A stretch of DNA of 64,000 nt from Mauremys mutica (taxonomy: Eukaryota > Chordata > Testudines > Geoemydidae): the NCBI RefSeq assembly GCF_020497125.1, contig NC_059076.1:6687951-6751950 (forward strand). Reading direction: 5' to 3'. Under the pieces are notes generated by a model, which had not been told where the DNA came from, did no database searches, and saw only the letters and a list, made by a program, of their open reading frames with translations. This document shows positions 57,292 to 64,000 of this stretch, in pieces; the stretch's first letter is position 1, and each line of letters opens with the position of its first letter. The translations under genes and the position numbers were made by a program.

Positions 57292-57404
57292 TATTTTGTG
57301 TGTGCTTTGCAATGAAGTCCTCAGTCTGCAGCTATTCTGGGACCCATGACCATAGCTGTCAAACAGCAGCAGTCTGTAATCACTCTGGTTATATATCAAG
57401 GGGA

Positions 57405-57500
57405 TGCATGTGAAGAAGTGGGTTTTTTACCCACGAAAGCTTATGCTCAAATAAATCTGTTAGTCTTTAAGGTGCCACTGAACTCCTTGTTGTTTTTCTG
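57405..57500 (+). mobile_element. Penelope-type 3' tail with hammerhead-like hairpin
   Basis: The sequence TGAAGAAGTGGGTTTTTTAC and CCCACGAAAGCTTATGCTC is followed by AAATAAATCTGTTAGTCTTT and AAGGTGCCACTG. The hairpin GTGGGT/ACCCAC is preceded by TGAAGA and followed by GAAA, the hammerhead core order; the first C of the core is G here. It parallels the tail at 10004-10040. No coding region precedes it, so it is a truncated insertion. Assignment to Penelope is inferred from that parallel. Confidence 0.4.
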
Positions 57501-57790
57501 GTTACATATGTTAATTCTGACTGTACTCACTTATGAAAGAGCTCAGCTGAAAGCGAGCAATCCCATAAAAGCTCCACTTGCTACACTGTTTGAGAGTGCA
57601 CTTTAGTGCTATCAACACAAGTTTGCTGGTGCCACTGAGATAATGATCATGAGCATTCAGCCAGGCAAGCCACAAGACTGTTTTGTTTCATGATTTCTGT
57701 GGCCTTTCTGTAGCATGTTCTACAACAACATTAGGAAAGGGTTTAAGTGACTTAGTCACTTTTCTCTCAAGTGAAAGAAAGAAAGACTAA

Positions 57791-57935
57791 GGCCTTGTCT
57801 ACACTACAGGACTATTTCGAATCTACTTAATTCGAATTTGTGGATTCGACCTTAATAAGTCGAATTTGTATATCCATACTAAATACACAAATTCGAACTT
57901 CTGAGTCCACATTCACGGGGCCAGCTTCGACTTTG
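57791..57935. repeat. H2 left terminal region with TTCGAA-type motifs
   Basis: After the terminus, TTCGAAT or variants occur at about 57816, 57831, 57844, 57861, 57893 and 57927. The mirror cluster is at 62247-62425. Dense palindromic motifs at both ends are expected for transposase or Myb binding sites; that role is inferred. Confidence 0.7.
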
Positions 57936-58150
57936 GAAGCGGTGCACTGTGGGAAGCTATCCCACAGTTCCCGCACTCCCCGCTGCCCATTGGAATTGTG
58001 GGATTTCCCCCCAATGCATGCTGGGGGGAAAAATGTGTCGTCATTGAACCGTCAATCCCGCCCTCCCTCTCTTCCTTGAAAGCGCCGGCGGGAAATCTGT
58101 TCGCGCCCTTCTCTGGTCGGTTACAGCGCGGACGCCACAGCACTGCGAGC

Positions 58151-59414
58151 ATGGAGGCCGCTGCGATCATCGCTGCACTTATGGCCGTTGTCAACTCCTC
58201 GCACGTTATCGTCCACCTCTTCCACAGTCAGATGCTGAGAAACCGGGCGAGGAGGCTCCGGCAGCACGGTGAGGAGAGTGGCGCAGACCTCTCACAAAGC
58301 AGGGTACGCCGGGCAGTGGAGATCATGGTGGCAATGGGTCAAGTTCATGGTGTGGAACGGCGATTCTGGGCCCGGGAAACAAGCACAGACTGGTGGGACC
58401 GCATAGTGCTGCAGGTCTGGGATGACACAGAGTGGCTGCGAAACTTCAGGATGCGTAAGGGCACTTTCCTTGAACTGTGTGACTTGATGTCCCCTGCCCT
58501 GAAGCGCCAGGACACAAGGATGCGAGCAGCCCTGACTGTGCAGAAGCGAGTGGCCATAGCCCTCTGGAAACTTGCCACGCCAGACAGCTACCGGTCAGTA
58601 GCGAACCACTTTGGCGTGGGCAAATCTACCGTGGGGATTGCTGTCATTCAAGTAGCCCACGCAATCGTTGAGCAACTGCTCTCAAAGGTAGTGACTGTCG
58701 GAAATGTCCAGGTCATCATAGATGGCTTCGCCGCGATGGGATTCCCAAACTGCGGTGGGGCTATAGATGGGACTCACATCCCTATCCTGGCACCAGCCCA
58801 CCGAGTACATTAACTGAAAGGGCTACTTTTCAATGGTGCTGCAAGCTGTGGTGGACCATAGGGGACGTTTTACCAACATCAACGTCGGGTGGGCGGGCAA
58901 GGTTCATGACGCGCGTGTGTTCAGGAACTCTGGTCTGTTTAGACGCCTCCAGGCAGGCACTTTCTTCCCGGACCACAAAATAACGGTTGGGGATGTGCAG
59001 ATGCCTACAGTGATCCTCGGGGACCCGGCCTACCCGCTAATGCCCTGGCTCATGAAGCCCTATACAGGCGCCTTGGACACTGAAAAGGAACTCTTCAACT
59101 ACCGGCTGAGCAAGTGCAGAATGGTGGTGGAGTGTGCTTTCGGACGTCTCAAGGGGAGATGGCGGAGCTTACTGACTCGCTCTGACATCAGCGAAAAGAA
59201 TATCCCCGTAGTTATTGCTGCTTGCTGTGTGCTCCACAATCTCTGTGAGAGCAAGGGCGAGACCTTTTTGGCCGCTTGGGAGGTTGAGGCAAATCGCCTG
59301 GCTGCTGTTTACGATCAGCCAGACACCCGTGCTGAGAGAATATCCCAGCGGGAAGCGATATGCATCAGGGAGGCTTTGAAAGCGAGTTTCCTCGCAGAGC
59401 AGGGTAACCTGTGA
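58151..59414 (+). pseudogene. H2 Harbinger (DDE) transposase, one frameshift and one stop
   Basis: The first part (58151-58813, 220 codons) starts MEAAAIIAALMAVV, chosen over the upstream in-frame start because it matches a typical transposase N-terminus. It contains a helix-turn-helix (SVANHFGVGKSTVG) and GGAIDGTHIPI with the first catalytic D. Near 58795-58805 the frame shifts. The second frame then runs EYIN, TGA (58815-58817), KGYFSMVLQ, and on to GDPAYPL (second D) and VVECAFGRLKGRW (catalytic E), ending at 59414. The stop sits at a CpG-containing arginine codon (CGA to TGA). These are the DDE_Tnp_4 motifs of PIF/Harbinger transposases, which cut and paste the element. All catalytic residues survive. 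Confidence 0.92.
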
Positions 59415-60144
59415 CTGTCCACTTGATTTTAAGAGAGCCTGATCATAAACCAAGTTTTCCCCACTTCCCAAGGACGTTTTAAAACTAAGGACATGTTTTA
59501 GTAATTAATAATAAATCTTTCGTTGACTTTGCATTTCTGTTTCTTCATTGAAACATGGAAGCATTCTGTGCTGGTTAAGGTGTGCACTGATGGGTGGGTT
59601 TGCAGGAAGGGGCGAGGGGTGCCGTCCTTGGATAGGGGTTACCATGACGGCTGTGGGTTTGGGCGTTGGAAGGGGTGAGGGGTGTGGGGGAAGGGTGAGT
59701 ATCTGCCCCTGGATGAGGTCTCTTTTTGGGGCTCGGGGCACCGGGGAGGATCGTGACTACGGTCCAAATGCATGTGAAGGGAAGCCTGCCTTTACATTCG
59801 GGGATGTCAGGCACCAGGACCCTACACATCAAGGAAAGACCCGGGGCAGCATACACCACACAGACTGTCCCTGGTGCCTAGTGACTGCAGTCTGTGTGTG
59901 CCCTGCAGTTGACCCTGCCCCCAAGTCTGTACCCTGGTAATGTGGGCTATGCACTGCAATTAAAAATCCCCCCCCCCACACACAAAGTCTTCTGACACGA
60001 GAAACGTGACGGAAACAGAGAGTAACAGCAAACCGCTTTTAATAATGTTATACACAGTGGGGGGTTGAAACTTGGATTTGGGACTGGGTGATCCTGTAAG
60101 GGAAGAACTTCTACAGATTTACAGCGCGAGAGGTGTCTTGTACA

Positions 60145-62057
60145 TTAGCGCTCTGCTGCGGTGCAGTGACAGTTCTCACGGCCCCTACCGCCCCTCCTTC
60201 TTGTCACTTTGGGTGAGGGGGGGACAGGACTTCTTGGCGTTGGAGGGCGGTTGCAGATGCACTGCAGGGGGGCTCTCTCCTCCTGCCTGCGGTCTTGCAG
60301 AACATCTACAAGGCGCCGGAGCGTGTCCGTTTGCTCCCTCATTAGACCAAGCAGCGTTTGAGTCGCCTGCTGGTCTTCCTGCCGCCACCTATCCTCCCGT
60401 TCCAGGTGTGTGCGATGCTGCTGACACAGGCTCTCCCTCGACTGTCTCTGCTCTGCCGCCTCCGCTCTGGAGCTGGCCATCAGTTCCTGGAACATGTCGT
60501 CCCTTGTCTTTTTCTTTCGGCGTCTAATCTGAGCCAGCCTCTGCGAGGGGGATGGCGGGGCAGTCCGTGAAGGAGCCGAAGCTGTGTGATGCGAAAAAGT
60601 AGGTGATTTCCTTGAACAAATACATGTTTGCCAACAGTAAACACAGTCTAGTCATTTTCAGTTAAGAAGACCAAACAGGGAACCAAGTCTCAGGAGATCT
60701 CGGAACTAGTCCGAGATTTCGGACTACGCTCTCATTGGCGGCGCGATTGCACTGGATAGCGCACAAGCGAGGAGAGACAGCTGCATCCCTCTTGCACAAA
60801 GTCCTGGTAAGCCTTACAGTACAGACTGCTTATCAGATAGTGCTTAGCTGTGCTCTCCTGCTGGAGGCAATGTGCAAAGCAGAAAAGATGAGCGTTATGC
60901 GGCATCTCCCGCCAGTGACCGCGAAAGACCCCTGTATGCTTTTCCTCTGAGTCCTGGAACACGTGGCTGTTAAGCGAGGGTCATTCTTATGCAAAGTAAA
61001 ACTCTGTTAAGCGAGGGTCATTCTTATGCAAAGTAAAAGTCTACCATGCACAATAGTAACAGTACACTAATTCCACTAATTAGATGCAGCACTTCCACAA
61101 CGACATCACCCTGAGGCGTGTCAGGCGCACACAGAGAGAGCGGATGTTAATAGAAGCCCTGCACAGACCAGGACCCTACGCTGCCATGCTCGTAGAGGCG
61201 ATGGTCCCCCTCTACCTGAGGATGGCATGGCGCGGAAGAGTGTGCTTCAACGGAGCACCCAATAAAGCACCTCTCCCAAGAAACCTCTTGCTGAGGCTTT
61301 TCCAGCTGCTCTCTGAGAGCTTTTTTGAAATATCCCCAGAGGACTATTGCTCCATTGCTGTTTGTGTAGACCTGCTGTTTGTTTAGTTTCATATTTAAAA
61401 ATGTTTATATAGTATTTCTATTTTTTATATAAATCCCTGTTTCTTAAAAAAATAAATGTTTCCCTGTTTGTAGCACTTACCGCCTGATCCTTCCCCTGAT
61501 TCCGAGTCCTGGTTAACGGGCGGGGACGGTTGGTAGGGGATCTCTGTGAGGGTGATGAAGAGATCCTGGCTGTCAGGGAAAGCGGGAGTGGGTTCGATGT
61601 CGCCTGCGCCGTCCTCTAAAGACCCTTCCTCATCTTCCCCATCGGCGAACAGGGAGGGGGAACTGTCCCGGTACACTATTCCGTCCTCGGAGTCCACCGT
61701 CACTGGTGGGGCACTGGTGGCAGACCCACCTAGAATGGCATGCAGTGCCTCGTAGAAGCGGCATGTCTGGGGCTGGGCTCCGGAGCGTCCGTTTGCCGCT
61801 CTGACTTTTTGATACCCTTGTCTTAGGTCCTTCACTTTCACGCGGCACTGCATCGCATCCCGGCTGTATCCTTTGTCTTTCATGGCTTTAGAGACCTTCT
61901 CGAAGGTCTTCGCGTTCCGCTTGTTGGAGCGCAGCTCCGAGAGCACAGACTCCTCGCCCCACACAGCGATCAGATCCTGGACTTCCCGGTCAGTCCATGC
62001 TGGGGACCTCTTTCTATTCTGGGATTGCCCGGACTCCTCTGCTGGAGAGCTCTGCAT
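60145..62057 (-). CDS. H2 Myb/SANT-like DNA-binding protein, two exons
   Basis: The predicted CDS is complement(join(60145..60581, 61481..62057)), 337 amino acids, uninterrupted. The start MQSSPAEESGQ is preferred over upstream in-frame ATGs because it precedes the domain closely and suits the family. Exon 1 holds a trihelix Myb/SANT-like domain (RKRSPAWTDREVQDLIAVWG, then YSRDAMQCRVKVKDLRQGYQ and CRFYEALHAIL) and an acidic tail. The GTAAGT donor at 61480-61475 and the CACAG acceptor before 60581 join in phase 1. Exon 2 begins with basic residues (RRRKKKTR), then a glutamine- and glutamate-rich coiled coil (to about residue 270), and a basic C-terminus. By analogy with other Harbinger systems it should bind the ends and carry the transposase to the nucleus. 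Confidence 0.85.
60973..61037. repeat. short direct repeat inside the Myb intron
   Basis: TTAAGCGAGGGTCATTCTTA followed by TGCAAAGTAAAA occurs at about 60970-61001 and again at about 61007-61038. It sits just upstream of ORF3 and may be a recent local duplication. Confidence 0.85.
61084..61386 (+). CDS. H2 ORF3, conserved small protein inside the Myb intron
   Basis: A 100-codon ORF on the plus strand, the same strand as the transposase and antisense to the Myb gene. It begins MQHFHNDITLRRVRRTQRER, which is basic. From GPYAAMLVEAMV it aligns without gaps with ORF3 of H1. Common blocks are GPYAA, NKA.LPRN.....R, EIS.ED and I.VC...LF. It is rich in leucine and arginine and probably helical; no signal peptide or known domain was recognised. 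Position and orientation are conserved although nucleotide sequences have diverged. It could be a third transposon protein. Alternatively it could be a separate exon of the transposase transcript. It has no in-frame stop. Confidence 0.65.
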   Translation: MQHFHNDITLRRVRRTQRERMLIEALHRPGPYAAMLVEAMVPLYLRMAWRGRVCFNGAPNKAPLPRNLLLRLFQLLSESFFEISPEDYCSIAVCVDLLFV

Positions 62058-62239
62058 CGTTGCAGGTGCTGCGGAGCTCGCCCCGATGTGCAACCAGAAC
62101 GTCAGATTCAAACCGCCCAGACAGGAAAATGAATTCAAATTTTCGCGGGTCATTTCCTGTGTGGCTGGCCAGAGAATCCAAGCTCGGACTGCTGTCCAGA
62201 GCGTCAACAGAGTGGTGCACTGTGGGATAGCTCCCGGAG

Positions 62240-62447
62240 CTGCTAAGTTCGATTAGCATCCACACCAAGCCTAATTCGAGCTAGCAAGTGCGAATTTAGC
62301 GTTACTCCACCTGCCGGGGTGGAGTACCAAATTCGAACTAAAGAGCCCTCTAGTTCGAATTAAATGGCTTCCTGGTGTGGACGGTTGAGCGGTTAGTTCG
62401 AATTAACGCTGATAAATTCGAATTAAAGTCCTAGTGTAGACCAGGCC
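62240..62447. repeat. H2 right terminal region with TTCGAA-type motifs
   Basis: GTTCGAAT, ATTCGAA and related motifs occur at about 62247, 62273, 62289, 62332, 62353, 62396 and 62417, close to the right terminus. They mirror the cluster at the left end. The spacing is irregular. Confidence 0.7.
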
Positions 62448-63260
62448 TAATACATAGCGACAAAAAATAACTAATTCTTTTTTTGTTGTTTGTTTGTTTG
62501 GGGGTTTTTTTTGGCAACATTTGTCCATCTAAATTTCCATCCTGGGCTGCTCAAGGGAATTGATGGTCATCAGCTTGTCAAACTCAATTCCACCACCTCT
62601 GGGGAGATGTAGAGTATTTACCTTTAACCAGGGGAAATTCCATTAAACCTGCCAAATATTATTTCTGGCCTAAGGAAATCCTGCAGGCAGTCCAAAGAAC
62701 TGTGTGTTGAAAGATCCAGCTTGCTCATTTTCAAAATCTCTTCTTACTAGTGTGGAGTGAGTGAAAATGGAATAATAATTAATAATAATAATAATTCTTG
62801 AGCAAATGTGGGATTCTTCTCAGTATGGGAGAAAAAATATGGACATTAGTCAAGTTCCTTTCCACACATGGGCCAGAAGCTTAGTCTCCATGTTTGCTCC
62901 GAACTTCCAGTGAGTTCAGTAAGAGTTGTGCATGCAGAATGAGGGCACAGTGTCACCCTGGGGTTGTTAACAAAGCAGCAGTTGGCAGCCAGACACAGTG
63001 ATGATTGGCTAAGCTAGATCAATCTACACAAAGAATTCCATTAATTTCAATGAGGATTTGGGTCAAAATCCATGATGGTAGATGGACCTAATGAGTTATT
63101 TTTAAAATGATGAATTTGGCACTGTCATTGGTTAGGGTAAAAACAACCCCAAAGATTTTATGAACATCTTTTGTGACTCTTTCTATGTGGCTGGAGGAGA
63201 TTCTTTTGGTTCTGCTATTTATATGAGATGATTTTTGACAGCTAGGACAGGGAATATATT
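62448..63260. other. intergenic DNA with simple repeats
   Basis: No gene was recognised. T- and G-rich simple sequence lies at 62475-62515 and an (AAT)n tract at about 62769-62800. Confidence 0.45.
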
Positions 63261-63745
63261 AGACTCATAGACTTTAAGGTCAGAAGGGACCATTATGATC
63301 ATCTAGTCTGACCTGCACATTACAGGCCACAGAATCTCACCCACCCATTCCTGTGATAGACCCCTAACTTCTGGCTGAGTTACTGAAGTTCTCAAATCAT
63401 GATTTAAAGATTTAATCTTACAGAGACTCCACCATTTACACTAATTTAAACCTGCAAGTGGCCTGTGCCCCATGCTGTAGAGGAAGATTAAACCCCTCCC
63501 CAGGATCTCTGCCAATCTGATGCAGGGGAAATTCCTTCCCAACCCCATATACATTGATCAGCTAGACCCTGAGCACATTGGCAAAACCACCCAGGCAGAT
63601 ACCTGGGCAAGAATTCTCTGTAGGAACTCAGAGCTCTCCCCATCTAGCGTCCCATCTCCAGCTATTGAGGAGTTTTGCAATTGGCAGTTGCCTATAGGCC
63701 ACATGGCATTGTTGACTGTCCCATCATACCATCTCTTTCGTAATA
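63261..63745 (-). mobile_element. CR1 LINE 3' fragment
   Basis: It begins AGACTCATAGACTTTAAGGT and continues GGTCAGAAGGGACCATTATGA, the inverted 3' end of the CR1 subfamily also present at 29375-31944. The reversed 3' UTR with CAGGCCACAGAATCTCACCC follows. It is 5'-truncated and non-coding; the open frame at 63520-63852 is not real. Confidence 0.8.
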
Positions 63746-63750
63746 GCCAG

Positions 63751-63937
63751 GGCCAAGATTTTCAAAAGTGGCCCGTGATTTGGAATGTCTACTCTTTGGG
63801 AGGCCCCCAACTTGAGCTATCTATAAAAGGCATGTATTTCAGACTATGCTGAACAGCCATCCTTTAATAATCAGGCCCTTTCATGGTGTCTCAAGTTGGG
63901 GCTTCAAAATCACTGGTCACTTCTGAAAATCTTGACA
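63751..63937. mobile_element. palindromic MITE (about 187 bp)
   Basis: The left end GGCCAAGATTTTCAAAAGTG and inverted right end TGTCAAGATTTTCAGAAGTG form 23-bp inverted repeats with few mismatches. The interior includes CCCAACTTGAG and its inverse CTCAAGTTGGGG, so much of it is foldback. No target duplication was assigned. It has no coding capacity. Confidence 0.7.
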
Positions 63938-64000
63938 CATATTTGTGTTTTAGCAGAATAATGTGTATTGCATTTGTTTATTTTTTATTCATTTGTTTTT

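Larger units (their letters stand above)
56837..57790. other. intergenic DNA with a Penelope-type tail
   Basis: No gene was recognised. It contains a short palindromic repeat (57208-57291) and a Penelope-type 3' tail (57405-57500). The triplet TAA at 57788-57790 is the left target duplication of the Harbinger element that follows. Confidence 0.45.
60582..61480 (-). other. intron of the H2 Myb-like gene (899 bp)
   Basis: Delimited by GTAAGT on the donor side and CACAG on the acceptor side, and joining two open exons in phase 1. The corresponding H1 intron is 24898-25600 (703 bp), also phase 1. Each intron contains an antisense ORF3. A 36-base direct repeat (about 60973-61037, TGTTAAGCGAGGGTCATTCT) lies in this intron. 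Confidence 0.75.
57791..62447. mobile_element. Harbinger transposon H2, full length (4657 bp)
   Basis: Both ends are present: left GGCCTTGTCTACACTA and inverted right GGCCTGGTCTACACTA, 15 of 16 identical. TAA flanks both sides (57788-57790, 62448-62450), the TWA-type duplication of PIF/Harbinger elements. It encodes a transposase on the plus strand, a two-exon Myb-like gene on the minus strand converging on it, and ORF3 on the plus strand inside the Myb intron. It lies in AT-rich DNA and is GC-richer than its flanks. One frameshift and one stop in the transposase suggest it is now non-autonomous but decayed only recently. Confidence 0.95.

Noticed and set aside
59548..59940. 130-codon open frame inside H2
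   Set aside because: It lies between the convergent transposase and Myb genes, is mirrored by antisense open frames and has no counterpart in H1.
60072..60527. 151-codon plus-strand open frame
   Set aside because: It is the antisense shadow of exon 2 of the Myb-like gene.
63520..63852. 110-codon open frame
   Set aside because: It spans the non-coding 3' region of an inverted CR1 and a MITE.

Overview
The window looks like gene-free (intergenic or deep intronic) DNA from a turtle nuclear genome, most likely a cryptodire. The grounds are several CR1 LINEs with the ATTCTATGAT-type 3' tail, a tRNA-derived SINE that borrows that CR1 tail, Penelope-like elements, many hAT and Harbinger-type MITEs, and endogenous retroviral LTRs of kinds I associate with turtles. 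No multi-exon host gene, tRNA or rRNA was recognised. All family assignments come from reading the sequence, not from a database search.

Left part (1-23950): AT-rich DNA with one RFX-like X-box (315-327), then a minus-strand endogenous retrovirus remnant (about 760-2905: LTR, tRNA-Trp-type primer site, broken coding region) split by a foldback hAT MITE. Next come hAT and Harbinger-like MITEs, a long minus-strand CR1 (7098-9944), the GIY-YIG end of a minus-strand Penelope-like element (9945-10880), a 651-bp hAT element, a CR1-tailed SINE, a plus-strand CR1 (17815-19965) and an LTR (21684-22383).

Middle (23950-57790): a degraded Harbinger transposon (H1, 23962-26747) is followed by a pile of nested insertions. 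Three solo LTRs of one family have perfect 5-bp duplications (33216-34075, 35840-36617, 52874-53744). Other LTRs sit inside a CR1 and inside two copies of a MITE family. A Jockey-like LINE lies between LTR-like direct repeats. One terminal-inverted-repeat element contains two minisatellites (54-bp and 44-bp units).

Right part (57791-62447): a nearly complete 4.66-kb Harbinger transposon (H2) with terminal inverted repeats and TAA target duplications. It carries a DDE transposase (one frameshift, one stop), a convergent two-exon Myb/SANT-like DNA-binding gene whose splice keeps frame, and a third small ORF lying antisense inside the Myb intron. The same third ORF sits in the same place and orientation in H1, and the two proteins align without gaps over about 70 residues at roughly 40% identity. 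This conserved nested gene is the best candidate for something not previously described. In these transposons the Myb-like protein is expected to help bring the transposase to the termini, where dense palindromic motifs (TTCGAA in H2, TTGACAAA-like in H1) may be the binding sites.
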